NCBI GenBank assembly: GCA_047967505.1
Contig: CM106539.1
Reading direction: 5' to 3' (one strand)
DNA: 64,000 bases
Origin: Dipteris shenzhenensis
Taxonomy: Eukaryota; Polypodiophyta; Polypodiopsida; Gleicheniales
Numbering within the stretch: position 1 is the stretch's first letter; each line of letters begins with the position of its first letter. Position numbers and translations under genes: made by a program. A model generated the notes under the pieces. That model was given only the letters and a program-made list of their open reading frames with translations. It searched no databases and had not been told where the DNA came from. Below are positions 1-9,684 of this stretch, piece by piece.

Positions 1-834
1 AAGGCAGTGTACATGACCCTTTGAAAAGTAGATGGGGCATTGCATATGTCGAATGGCATGACTCTATATGCAAAGATGCCCCATTCTATGGAAGACGGTG
101 TCTTTGCCTGATCTAGAGGTGCAATTTGTACTTGGTTGTACCCGTTGAACCCATCCAAGAAGCTATACACTTCAGATCCTGCTACCCTTTCTAAAACTAT
201 TTCAATCAATGGTAGGGGATAGTAATCTCTGATCATTGCTGCATTGACATTTTTGAGATTCACACATATTCTGAGCTTCTTGTTTTTCTCAGGAACAATC
301 ACAATTGGTGACACCCAATCGGTATGCTCGATCTCATAAATGAAACTAGCATCCATTAATTTTTCTAGTTCTTCATACACATGGGTGCCATACTTGGGAT
401 TTGTCCTGTAAAGTCCGCATACCTTTGGTTTGGATCCTTCCCGTATTGGGATGATATATACTACAACTTTAGGGGAAATCCCTTTCATTTCTTTGTAGGA
501 CCAAGCCATGCAATCTCTATATTCCATCAGCAATGCTTTTAATTCTTTTTCTTCTTCTAGAGTGAGCTATTCACCGATGTATATAGGCTTTTCTTCTTCT
601 CCATCCAAGGCAAGATTCAATTTCCTTGTCTTGGTTGGTCCTTCATAAACTGGGGTATCCTCAATATTTTTTGTTTCTGTGAGCTTTGATTCCCTAACTG
701 GTCTAGGCATTGCTATTGTTGCTTCTCCCCTAGTGTAGTTTTTGAAGTAATAGGGAACTTCCCTTAGGCCTTCATGGAACTTTGAAGTGCTTGCTTGGTT
801 GCTAGCTCCACTGGAAGATATTTGGTCCAATTCA
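1..834 (-). pseudogene. Ty3-gypsy pol fragment: protease-RT linker and N-terminal reverse transcriptase
   Basis: Read on the minus strand in one frame from about 834 to the window edge, this encodes a gypsy linker (RKLNLALDGEEEKPIYIGE), then AWSYKEMKGI, then reverse transcriptase blocks: WVSPIVIVPEKNKKLRIC, YPLPLIEIVLERVAGSEVY, FLDGFNGYNQVQIAP and NAPSTFQRVMYTA. These are fingers and palm motifs of plant Ty3-gypsy RT, which copies element RNA into DNA. One in-frame amber stop lies at 567-569; apart from it the frame stays open to position 3. The YxDD catalytic box would lie beyond the window edge. The upstream part of the same frame is copia gag, not gypsy protease (next entry), so the fragment is chimeric. 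Family assignment is firm; it is nonfunctional. Confidence 0.9.
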
Positions 835-1306
835 AATTTCTTGTCTTCTATATCCTCATCAACAGCTGCGAGCTCATCCCGAATGTCAGTAGTCTTTGCA
901 ATATGAGCTGAAATAGTTTGACCTTCTTGCATGGACAAGTTATTGAGCTTATTATTCAAAGCAATGCTTCTTGCTTCATTCTTCACATTCCACATACTTT
1001 TCACTCTATCCCAAGCTGCTTTTAAGTCTTGCAAGACTTGATAGTGAACTTAATGTATGTCTTCACAAACAATGCAATCAAAGACAACGCTTGGGCATCC
1101 CTGTGATCAAACCTCTTCTGATCCTCCATCGAAGTGGTAGTAGAAGATTGAGTCATAGTGCTTGAAGTGGATGTGGCACTCATGCTAGATCCAATAGGTC
1201 TAGCCTCATCACCATTCACAATGTCCCATAGGCCCTTTCCAACCAAGATATGCTTGAGTGTAAATGACCACAAAGTATAGTTGGGGATATCCAACTTGTC
1301 GTTCAT
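835..1306 (-). pseudogene. Ty1-copia gag fragment (UBN2-type) fused to gypsy pol
   Basis: The minus strand encodes a copia-type Gag beginning at the ATG ending at 1306: KLDIPNYTLWSFTLKHILVG and LWDIVNGDEARPIG, then DAQALSLIALFV. A frameshift near 1030 moves to a second frame that continues AAWDRVKSMWNVKNEARS, LNNLSMQEGQTISAHI and IRDELAAVDEDIEDK, the UBN2/retrotran_gag_2 pattern of copia capsid proteins. Around 820-840 the same frame passes without a stop into gypsy linker sequence. There is no zinc knuckle and no copia protease. Gag would form the cytoplasmic virus-like particle. The join is visible directly; whether it arose by template switching or by insertion and deletion is inference. 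Confidence 0.8.
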
Positions 1307-1999
1307 GGTCCCAAAATTCTCTGAAAGGGAAATTATGTTGGCTCAAGAATACCTGCAAATAAATTTGCAAAGAAAGGCAAAAAATGGGCACCTGAAATGC
1401 AACTGACTACTATGCAATCACTTCAGTGACATGTATGATAGTGGCTGCTCTAAAATAGTCCCAATAATTGGTTGCACTAAGGCCAATCCCTGCTGGGATA
1501 ATAAGTGCAAAAATCTGCCCCAAAAGACTGCTCAATCACAATCCCCTTCTAGAATACAAAATGCAATCAAGCACTACACTTCTGTCCCAAAAAATTCTGC
1601 TAAATTATAGGCAAACAACGGCTGAATGCAATGCCAAACAATGGCCCAAATGCAAAGTACTTCTGCCCCAAAAATCAGCCAAGCACTAGCTCATATTGGA
1701 ATATTCTGAAGCACTTCATGTGCTAGGATGCAATCCCAACTGCAGGTAGCTGTCAATGAGTCTCAAGACTCATAAATGCAAGCTGAGTAGGCACAAAAAA
1801 GGCTTGTTCAAGCCACAAATCTTGCACCCAACACAATGGGAATCCAAATGCAAGTCTGGAAGAGCTGCAAACAACCTGTAGAAGATGTACCCACTAAAAA
1901 CAAGTGCCCAAAATAGCCTCAAGCTATGTAACACTACAAATGAACAATGTGCCTTGCAATGCACTTGTAATATGGGCAAGAGAAGTTTCCAAAACTATC
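1307..1999. other. Unassigned AT-rich stretch between copia gag and gypsy integrase relics
   Basis: No convincing coding region, RNA gene or terminal repeat is visible. The sequence is rich in short words such as TGCAAT and TGCCCCA and has only short frames. It lies directly upstream, in the minus direction, of the copia gag fragment, so it may be leader or LTR-derived sequence of that element. I found no matching second LTR in the window. Confidence 0.4.
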
Positions 2000-2873
2000 C
2001 TGGAATTAAAGACATGCTCAATGAATTGCCAAGCAACCTGTGATGCTGAATAATGGGTCTTTGTGGGAATGGAGTTGGCCTATTTTGTCATTCTATCCAT
2101 CACAACATAGATGATGTCTCATCCCCTCTTACTAGAAGGCAATCCTGTGATGCGCAATCCATTGCTATGTGCGTTCATTTGCCCTCTCGAATGGGTAATG
2201 GCTGCAAGAGACCTGCAGGTACTTTGCTGTCCACTTTATTCTATTGGCAAGGCAAGCATTCAGCCACGTATTTAACCACATCCCACCACATGCCTTCCCA
2301 GATGAAGCATGTTTGATTCTCTCATATGTCTTAGTGATACCCACATGTCCAGACATGGGAGAGGAGTGCACTTTCTTGCAAAACGAGCTATCTATATTGT
2401 GAGTCAGGCATTAAATAAATTATGTCCTTGCACCACAACAACACAATTTGAAATCTGGATGATCCTAGCTAGAAGGCTTTTGCAAATCTAAAAATATGTG
2501 AGCAGCCTTGTTCTTCTTTTTTGTTACTATTCACCATTTCACTCTTCATTCTCACATTGGGATTAAACTTTCTAAGCTTTTTGCTTTGTGAGACCAGTGA
2601 TGGATTTTCAATAGTAGTCGCACTCCCCAGGAGTGGCTCTTCAGCCATACAAACACCTTTAAGCCCTTTAGGATCCCATTCAAAATTTTGGGACTTAGGT
2701 GCTTTTGTGGGCTTACTTAAGTACAATTCCACCACTCTGGTTTGCATTCTTTCGAATTGGTTGAAGTGCTCTATCTTGGCCTTTTGGCGTTGAACACCCT
2801 TCTTCTTTTTCCTAGATCGTTTGCCATTGGCTAGTGCTGGAGGGTCAATCGTGGGGTATTCTATGGCCATGAG
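2000..2873 (-). pseudogene. Ty3-gypsy linker, H2C2 zinc finger and integrase relic (left part)
   Basis: The minus strand continues the gypsy sequence interrupted by Copia-1. From 2873 it reads a basic linker (NGKRSRKKKKGVQRQKAKIE, then FNQFERMQTRVVELYLSKPT), reaching about 2469. Near 2371 it reads HSSPMSGHVGITKTYERIK, the start of the H2C2 integrase zinc finger. In another frame, WTHIAMDWITGLPSSKRG, DIIYVVMDRMTK and IPTKTHYSASQVAWQFIEH follow (2010-2210), which is the integrase core with the first catalytic Asp region. Stops and frameshifts interrupt it. The linker has a close relative at 63800-63990, so at least two members of this gypsy group occur here. Nonfunctional. Confidence 0.82.
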
Positions 2874-3231
2874 TGTAAAGAGAGTGGGAGAGAAGTAAGG
2901 AGTCTCACTTGCAACTTTCTCACATACACAATGGGGGAATACACACAAAGGTGGAGGCTGAAAACAATTTTCCTCTTCTTAGTTGTGAAAGCCAAAAGAA
3001 CTCTCTCTAATTATAAAAGGAATAGGTGAACCCTATATGTGGGTCTCAAACCAAACTCAGCTAACTAAAGTGGCATACTAACTGAGCCACTAACTAGAGT
3101 ACATAAAGATAGCTATCATCCAGCTATTATTCATGGGCGGTGTACCAACCGCATCTGCAGCTAACAAGTTGGTAACATAAATGCACGACGGTCACCCTAG
3201 CATATCACGAGTGGAGCATGATATCTCAACG
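2874..3231 (-). repeat. Copia-1 3' LTR
   Basis: The plus-strand sequence starts TGTAAAGAGAGTGGGAG and ends ATATCTCAACG. The final base departs from the canonical CA-type end seen in the partner LTR. It aligns along its whole length with 7964-8321 and 55257-55612. On the minus strand it follows the polypurine tract and would carry the polyadenylation signals. Confidence 0.95.
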
Positions 3232-4800
3232 CTCCCCCTTGAGCTCAATCCCAATTCTTGCACACCAAGGGTCTCTGAACTTGCGCAGCTTCTCTGCACC
3301 CAATGCCTTCGTGAATATGTCAGCTACCTGATCCTCTGTGCTAGCATAAACTAGATCAATAAAACCTGCTAGAACCTTCTCCCGCACATAGCGATAATGC
3401 ACCTCAATGTGCTTTGTTCTAGAATGATAGACTGGGTTATTTGCCAAGTGTATACTACTCATGTTGTCACAATAAATGACAATTGGCCCATCTGTAGACT
3501 GATGCATATCATAAAGTAACTTATGCAACCAAGCTACCTCACATGTAGCCGTTGTTGCACCCCTGTACTCAGCCTCTGTGCTCGACAAGGCAACTCTAGG
3601 CTGTTTCTTGCTGCTCCAAGTGACTACAACACTCCCAAAAGAGAACACATATCCACTGGTAGATCGTCTATCAGAAATACTACTAGCCTAATCAGCATGA
3701 GTGTATCCATGCAACTGTATGTGAACCCCAGTCTCATAAAATAGTCCATACTGCAATGTGGACTTCACATACCTCAGTATGCGTCTAGTCGTATCCAAAT
3801 GCGGTTTTTTGGAGCCTCCATAAACTGACTTACCAACCCAACAACATAGCTCAAATTTGGCCTGGTAATAGTCATATAAATCAAACTTCCTACTATGCAT
3901 CTGTACATAGTAGGGTCTTCCAGAAGCTCACCTGCATCTATGCTCAACTTCATATTCTGCTCCAAAGGAACTGAAATAGGCTTACAGCCTATCATCCCAT
4001 ATTTGGACAGCATATCCAATCCATACTACCTCTGCAAGAGCCATATCCCACTTGTGGATCTAATCACCTCAATGCCCAAGAAGTAATGCAGCTCTCCCAA
4101 ATCCTTCATCTTAAACTTCTACTTCAAAAGCATTTTCACATGAAGGATATCTTCATCACTATCACCTGTGATGATCAAATCATCAACATAAATGACAAGC
4201 AGCATAATGCCTTTCTCTGTTTTTCTCGCATAAAGTGAGAAATCTACCTTGGAAATCTGAAATCCAATAGTGACAAGATACTATCTTATCTTGTCAGATT
4301 ATGCTCTGGGTGCTTGCTTCAAGCCATACAAGGCTTTCTTCAACCTACAAACAAACTCAGGATGAACAGCATGAACATAACTTGGTGGCTGCTCCATATA
4401 GACCTCCTCTTGCAAATCATCATGCAAGAATGCATTCTTTACATCCATCTGATGTAAAGACCATCCCTTTGATGCAGCCATGGCAATGACTACTCTTACG
4501 GTTGCCATCCTTGCAACCGGACTGAATGTTTCTTCATAATCAATGCCATATGTCTGTGCATACCCTTGACAACTAATCTTGCCTTGTATCTGCTCACAGA
4601 ACCATCTGCATTGTGCTTCACCTTATAAACCCACTTGCAGCCAATTGCATTCTTGTCTTTAGGCAAAGGCACCAATTCCCATGTAGCATTTGATTCCAAG
4701 GCATCCATTTCTTCATCCATGGCTTTCTCCCATTTTTCTTTTCCCATGGCTTGCTCAAAAGAAGTGGGTTCTGGTTCTTGTATCACTTTGACCATATAGG
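3226..4800 (-). pseudogene. Copia-1 reverse transcriptase and RNase H region
   Basis: Minus-strand fragments read in order through the copia [22 protein letters not shown], a frameshift near 4500, [34 protein letters not shown], the catalytic YVDD box at 4179-4190, then WLLQR and [15 protein letters not shown]. RNase H follows: [54 protein letters not shown] and VADIFTKAL, ending near 3226 inside the LTR edge. At least four stops or frame changes interrupt it (near 4500, 4300, 4110 and 3690). The last 140 codons, RNase H, form one open frame. The product would reverse-transcribe element RNA, but it cannot be made whole here. Confidence 0.92.
3232..3243 (-). other. Copia-1 polypurine tract
   Basis: On the minus strand AAGGGGGAGC directly precedes the 3' LTR start. 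Copia elements prime plus-strand DNA synthesis from this kind of tract. The same tract is seen at Copia-3 (55613-55623). Confidence 0.8.
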
Positions 4801-6070
4801 CATAGTGAATGGCTATAAATCCATCATATTTCAACCTATCCACACGATACTTAACTCTGGTAGACCTACGCAAAATAGGCTCACTACCAGGTGCTCTTAA
4901 AACATCCCTTGTCTTCCTTACTCCAGGTGTAACAATACAAGGAATACCGAACTCATCATCAAGGCTTTGTTTTGAGCCACCGGATTCACCATCCACATAA
5001 GAGTGACTTGCATTCACATCAACCATGGGCTGATCTACTTTCTCTTTGCCCTTTCGTGATACTTGCATACCACTATCTGCAGTGCTTTGAGGAGATTCTC
5101 TTGATCTCAATCTGCCTGTCCATGGCGAAGTATGTGAACCATTGCTAGAGGACACTACAGGTCCACTAATATTTTGTGATTGCTGCTGTGAATTCTGTGC
5201 AGCATTACCATTTTGTGCATCTACATCATCAATCACATTTACTGGTTTATACCAACTGCTCATCTCATCAAAAACATCTCTGCTCACTGTAAACTTACGA
5301 GTAGAAGGGTTATAGCATCTATACCCTTTCTGCTGCACAGAATAACCAGTAAAGATGCACTTCTCAGCTTTTGGATCCAATTTGGATCTCAACTCATCTG
5401 GCACATGAACATAGGCAATGCAACAAAAAACTTTCAAATGAGAAATATCTAATTTCCTACCAATATACCTCTCCTCTGGCATCATGCCATGTATTGCTAC
5501 AGTGGGAGTCCTGTTCATTATGTAGACTGCAGTATCAACTGCTTCAGCCCGATAATAATCTGGTAGGTCTTTTTCGTTGAGCATGGTATGAGATACCTCT
5601 CCAATATGCCTGTTTTTCCTTTCTACAAGTCCATTTTGCTGTGGGGTATGATTGCATGAATATTGCTGCTTTATGCCATGCTCTTGCAAGAACCTTACAA
5701 ACTCATTTGAGAGGTACTCTCCCCCTCCATCTAACCTTAGGCATTTTATTTGCAGGCCTGTTTCTTTTTCAACCATAGCTTTAAAAGCTTTGAAATGCCC
5801 AAACACTTCACTTTTCTTTTTCATAAAATACACCCAAACTTTTCTGTTGTAGTCATCAATAAAAGTGACAAAATAATGATAGCCTCCAATAGATGCAGCT
5901 TTAGTAGTCCACACATGAGAGTGGATTAATTCCAATGGCCTCTTACTCTCTTGAACATGTCTAGGAAATGGTTTCCTTGCATGTTTTCCAAATTGACAAG
6001 CTTCACATACCTTATGCATTTCTGCAACCTTGAACTTAGGAAATCCTGCAACAATATTTTGGGCCTGCAT
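4496..6070 (-). CDS. Copia-1 integrase and start of RT, longest open segment
   Basis: A 524-codon minus-strand frame is the longest in Copia-1. It begins inside the pre-integrase domain ([17 protein letters not shown], the Cys half of the HHCC finger), passes through the integrase core ([54 protein letters not shown]) and the GKR-like C-terminal region, and ends in the first RT blocks after [18 protein letters not shown]. The normal first catalytic residue, in the family pattern H-S-D-V-W, is His here (codon 5915-5917), while the second Asp and the Glu are present. It is one piece of a larger polyprotein; its first Met is probably not a real start. Integrase inserts the element DNA into the chromosome. 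Confidence 0.85.
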   Translation of the reverse strand: MQAQNIVAGFPKFKVAEMHKVCEACQFGKHARKPFPRHVQESKRPLELIHSHVWTTKAASIGGYHYFVTFIDDYNRKVWVYFMKKKSEVFGHFKAFKAMVEKETGLQIKCLRLDGGGEYLSNEFVRFLQEHGIKQQYSCNHTPQQNGLVERKNRHIGEVSHTMLNEKDLPDYYRAEAVDTAVYIMNRTPTVAIHGMMPEERYIGRKLDISHLKVFCCIAYVHVPDELRSKLDPKAEKCIFTGYSVQQKGYRCYNPSTRKFTVSRDVFDEMSSWYKPVNVIDDVDAQNGNAAQNSQQQSQNISGPVVSSSNGSHTSPWTGRLRSRESPQSTADSGMQVSRKGKEKVDQPMVDVNASHSYVDGESGGSKQSLDDEFGIPCIVTPGVRKTRDVLRAPGSEPILRRSTRVKYRVDRLKYDGFIAIHYAYMVKVIQEPEPTSFEQAMGKEKWEKAMDEEMDALESNATWELVPLPKDKNAIGCKWVYKVKHNADGSVSRYKARLVVKGMHRHMALIMKKHSVRLQGWQP

Positions 6071-6079
6071 TAATTTAAG

Positions 6080-6600
6080 TCATTGTACATTAACATGACC
6101 AATGAGTTTATGCCAGATATCAATATCTGCAACTACACCAATCCCATGTGCAAACATTGCTGCACTCAATTCAGGCATGTCCGCATCCAATGTAAACATC
6201 CTGCCCTTCTTCTTCCCTTTTGCTATCAAGCGACCTTTATTTTTCATATCCTCAACAAAGCATCCATGAGGATTAAATCTGACGTGCAAGCCCTGCTCAA
6301 CCATTTGACCAACAGAGACCAGGTTCTTGGTGATATTCGGGACATGAAATACATCAAATAGGTATTTCTTTTTCCCATCCTACATAGACAAAGGAATTTT
6401 GCCAATCTGCACAATAGGATGTGCAATACATCACCAGTCTCCACAAATCCTGGTCTTTCCATTTTCCTTGCATGGTGCATCCATTCTACATGACCTATCA
6501 TGTGGTTTGACGCACTTGAGTCAACATACCACACATCATTGCTTTCTTCTGCACTTCTCATAGAATTGGTCATGTGCTGCACCATAAACAAATGCTCATT
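6080..6600 (-). pseudogene. Copia-1 protease and pre-integrase segment
   Basis: The minus strand reads NDVWYVDSSASNHMIGHVEW, the aspartic-protease active-site region (family pattern D-S-G-A-S, here DSSAS), then after a frameshift near 6400 a pre-integrase block with RFNPHGCFVEDMKNKGRLIA and the zinc-finger His pair WHKLIGHVN. A stop at about 6080 separates this from the Cys pair in the next frame. Protease would cut the polyprotein into mature domains. It is flanked by gag upstream and integrase downstream, as expected for copia. Confidence 0.85.
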
Positions 6601-6604
6601 TCTG

Positions 6605-7548
6605 TCATCACCCTATCTACTAGAGGATGCATAAATGCCTTGCTGCAATTTTTTAGTCATGATGTCATTCTGCTTTTTATAGCAGTCTTTAGCCATATGA
6701 CCCATTTTACCACAGTAGTGGCATTCAACATTGCAGTTTGCATTTTGGCCTTTCTGCCATCCACCACGACCTCTTTGGCTCCCCCTGCCTCTAAGGTTAC
6801 CACGTCCTCCTCCATAGGACTGGTTTTCTTGAATTTGCTGCATATTCTGATTTCTACCACGGCCTCCAGATTGGCCTGCTCTACCTCTGCCTCTACCTCT
6901 TCCAGCATTTGAGTAGAAGACAATTTCCTTTGAAGTTCCTCCTGAAGAAGATGCACCACCATTTCTCTGCTCTTCAAAAATTAGAAGAGCAATCAACTCC
7001 TCAAAATCAGGAAATTTTTGACGGACGGCAATGGATGTCTAGAATTGTGCATAATCCTTTCCTAGACCATTCAAGGTCACAGAAACTAAATCATCATCTT
7101 CCACTGGCGACCCAATAGAAGCAAGTGCATCTGCAATCTTCTTCACCTTCATGTGGTAGTCATTGATGCTCATATTTTCTCTCTGCACATTATGCAACTC
7201 CTGCTTGAGCTACATTTTTATGGCTTGCGTAGTTGTGCTATACATTTTCATCAAAGTATCCCATGTCTCCTTCGGCATGCTTGCATCCTGAATATGCACG
7301 ATCATAGAATCTGAAATACTGATAGACAGCTAGTACATAACTTTTCTGGCTCTCTCATGCCATCCTTTAAATGCCTGCAACTCCTATTGATTGGTAACAT
7401 TAGGAATAATTGGTTCTTGTTCAGCTCCGGTAATGAACTCTCAATAGCCTTTTCCCTTAAGGAAATTCGTCATTCTAAACTTCCATGCTTGGAAGTTGTT
7501 CTTGTCAAGCTTTTCAGTGACTATCTGTGAAAGAGCATCAAACGCCAT
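6605..7548 (-). pseudogene. Copia-1 gag
   Basis: The start is the minus-strand ATG at 7546-7548 (MAFDALSQIVTEKLDKNNFQ), 400 bases inside the 5' LTR. It continues with AWKFRMTNFLKGKGY, ETWDTLMKMYSTTTQAIKM, MSINDYHMKVKKIADALASI and FPDFEELIALLIFEEQR, the copia UBN2 capsid. A Gly/Arg-rich tail (RGRGRGRAGQSGGRGRNQN) follows, then the zinc knuckle CHYCGKMGHMAKDC near 6682-6723. At least five in-frame stops are visible between 7550 and 7000. The last 127 codons (6613-6996) are open. A stop at about 6613 separates it from protease. Confidence 0.9.
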
Positions 7549-7950
7549 TACAGAACACTGCAAAAATATTCTATCACTGCAAAAAACACAACTTCTGCCT
7601 CACAAGGGAAAATCTGCAAAACTGACGAAAGTGATATTTGACCACACAGTCACTTCCTAGTGACGATTTTGCATCAATTGGCAATAAGAATGATTCTGTC
7701 ACTCCCAATATCTCTGTGCACAGGCATATGATGCAATTTCTGTGGTAACTTTTCACCGACCTATAGAACAGTGGTCGCACAGTAAAAATAGGGCACTTTT
7801 TTGAGTGCTTGCGGAAAACTTCCGCAGCATATACTGCCCTCTCGTCGCACCGCGAAGGGCGTCCAATCTGAGACAGTGCACTCTTGCACTTTCCGGCTGT
7901 GCTACCTATAGAGATTTGGTTTGCTTTCTTGAGCTCCTTACCACGAACCG

Positions 7951-7963
7951 AGCTCTGATACCA
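7951..7963 (-). other. Copia-1 primer binding site (initiator Met tRNA)
   Basis: Minus-strand TGGTATCAGAGCTCGG starts next to the inner edge of the 5' LTR. It matches the classic plant copia primer site, complementary to the 3' end of initiator methionine tRNA. The same motif sits beside the Copia-2 5' LTR. Confidence 0.9.
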
Positions 7964-8321
7964 TGTAAAGAGAGTGGGAGAGAAGTAAGGAGTCTCACTT
8001 GTAGCTTTCTCACATACACAATAGGGGAATACACACAAAGGTGGAGGTTGAAAACAATTTTCCTCTTCTTAGTTGTGAAAGCCAAAAGAACTCTCTCTAA
8101 GTACAAAAGGAATAGGTGAATCCTATATGTGGGTCTCAAACCAAACTTAGCTAACTAAGGTGGCATACTAACTGAGCCACTAACTAGAGTACATAAAGAT
8201 AGCAGTCATCTAGCTATTATTCATGGGCGGTGTACCAACCGCATCTGCAGTTAACAAGTCAATGACATAAATGCACAATGGTCACCCTAGCATATCACAA
8301 GTAGAGCTTGATATCTCAACA
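7964..8321 (-). repeat. Copia-1 5' LTR
   Basis: It starts TGTAAAG and ends CTCAACA on the plus strand, so it has TG/CA termini in both readings. It pairs with 2874-3231 and is followed by the target duplication ATGAG at 8322-8326. On the minus strand it would carry the promoter. Confidence 0.95.
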
Positions 8322-8583
8322 ATGAGTGCCTATAGGATTGCCAAGTCATTGTCAAATACTTGGCCTTCCAAGGTTCCATTATTAGCTTATGTTTCTATAT
8401 CCCAATCAATGTCAGCACCATAGCCTTTTATTATGGACTCTTTAGGGTCCCTATCCCACTTAACGCTTGCCATGAAGACTGGCATTTCCACTACTTCTGA
8501 TTCATCATCCTAGATTGGTGCTTCTAGTTGTATCATTTGGGCAAAATATTGTCATTGTTTCTCCCATGTGCAGGTTCCAAGGG
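8322..8583 (-). pseudogene. Ty3-gypsy relic, right part interrupted by Copia-1
   Basis: On the minus strand this reads DDESEVVEMPVFMASVKWDR, DPKESIIKGYGADIDWDIE, NGTLEGQVFDNDLAIL, then ALMAIEYPTIDPPALANGKR, which crosses directly onto the other side of Copia-1 at 2873. Removing one ATGAG copy makes the two halves join in frame. Stops at about 8515, 8370 and 8335 show decay. It matches the region just before the linker in the gypsy copy at 63402-63990. Confidence 0.75.
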
Positions 8584-8924
8584 TGTTGGTAACCTACAGT
8601 CGTGTCGTTGCTCGTTGTAGTATAGGTGTTCACAAGTGTAGCATAGGTCCTCGGGTCGTGTTCCGATGAGAGGTGTAGGCCAAAGAGTGGAAGCAGATCT
8701 CATGTGCGTGTGGATGAGAAAGAGAGCTTGATCATAACGATTGATGGAGGCTCTCGCCTCCACGGGAGTTCAAGGGTTTAGAAGGGGATTTCAGGGTTTG
8801 AAAGGGGGACATGGTTGAGAGGGATAACTAGGAGTTCCAAGGTTTAGAGGGGGTTGTAGGGTTTAGGAGGAGTCCAAAGTTGAGGAGTGGAGATCTATTC
8901 TCCTTCGCGGATTCAAGGGGTAAG

Positions 8925-9141
8925 GGTTGAGGAGGAGGGAAAAGGAAGGATGAGGAAGATGGAGGAGAGTGGGGGAGGAGGAAGGGAGGAGGAGGAGGTG
9001 AGTGGAGGAGGAGGAGAGTGGAGGAGGAGGAGGAGGGAGGAGGAGAAGGAGGAGGGAGGAGGAGGGAGGGAGGAGGAGGAGGTGACTAGAGGAGGAGGAG
9101 GAGGGAGGAAGGAGGAGGAAGGAGGAGGAGTGCAAGGGTAA
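8925..9141. repeat. Purine-rich (GGA)n tract in LTR copy 1
   Basis: The plus strand is almost pure GGA/GAG over about 215 bases. It produces long Glu/Gly frames on plus and Ser/Leu/Pro frames on minus that are not genes. The same tract recurs at the same place in the other two copies. Confidence 0.9.
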
Positions 9142-9362
9142 GGGCATGCTAGAACACGATAGTGTAAGAGAGCATGGATGCAATGGAGATTAATTACATG
9201 AACACAATAGTGAGCTTGAACACTGAAGCCTAAAGAGTGGGAGCTTCATTCCATTAAGAGATGTTTATACATGTTGGTCTCTATACAATCCGGAGGTACC
9301 TCCGTGGTGGGACCTCTTTTGTAGGAGACCTTTTGGACAGGAGTCCCTCCACTTTTGGAGGG

Positions 9363-9452
9363 GACCTTTTGGGTCTCTAGACAAAGTGGGTGACCTTTTG
9401 GGTCTCTACACAAAGTGGGGGGACCTTTTGGGTCTCTACACAAAGTGGAGGG
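9363..9452. repeat. 29-30 bp tandem repeat, three units
   Basis: Three near-identical units beginning GACCTTTTGGGTCTCTA start at 9363, 9392 and 9422. They lie within LTR copy 1 downstream of its TATA-like word and are absent from the other two copies. Confidence 0.85.
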
Positions 9453-9684
9453 ACCTCAAAAAGTGTAGGCTTTTAGTCTTTCTCTCTTTAGATCTTGATT
9501 TTGCAAGTATGATTGGATCTTTTCTAGAGAGGATTTTGGCTATGCTCATCCTTTAAGATTCATCATACCATCTTTCAAGCTCAATATATTACAATCGAAG
9601 CTTTGCCACTACTCTACACACACAATGCTCTCATAGTTGTTATCCTAGACTGCACTTCTTGCCCTTGTTGCCACAGGGTTAACA

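Larger units (their letters stand above)
2874..8321 (-). mobile_element. Copia-1: full-length Ty1-copia LTR retrotransposon, minus strand
   Basis: Two 358-bp LTRs (2874-3231 and 7964-8321) bound the element, and the 5-bp direct repeat ATGAG flanks it at 2869-2873 and 8322-8326. Inside, on the minus strand, are an initiator-Met-tRNA primer site, gag, protease, integrase, reverse transcriptase, RNase H and a polypurine tract, in copia order. By eye the LTRs differ at about 23 positions, mostly C/T or G/A, so the insertion is not recent. Each coding domain carries stops or frameshifts. It is inserted into a gypsy pol sequence that resumes on both sides. Copia-3 at 55257-57628 is a close relative. 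Confidence 0.95.
8584..9684 (-). repeat. LTR-like repeat family, copy 1
   Basis: The unit starts TGTTGGTAACC and ends GGGTTAACA on the plus strand, giving the short terminal inverted repeat typical of LTRs. It aligns with copies at 40951-42095 and 48923-49940: TCCTCGGGTCGTGTTCCGATG near 8640, the block of GGGTTTAG-type repeats, a purine-rich GGA tract, and AAAGAGTGGGAGCTTCATTCCATT near 9232. A TATA-like word on the minus strand lies at 9262-9269. The flanking 5-mers AAGGG and ATTAT do not match, so no target duplication supports a simple solo LTR. This is the most diverged copy. Confidence 0.65.

Noticed and set aside
8863-9183. Ser/Leu-rich minus frame and Glu/Gly plus frame
   Set aside because: Both are readings of the GGA tract inside LTR copy 1. 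The same applies at 41506-41820 and 49268-49736.
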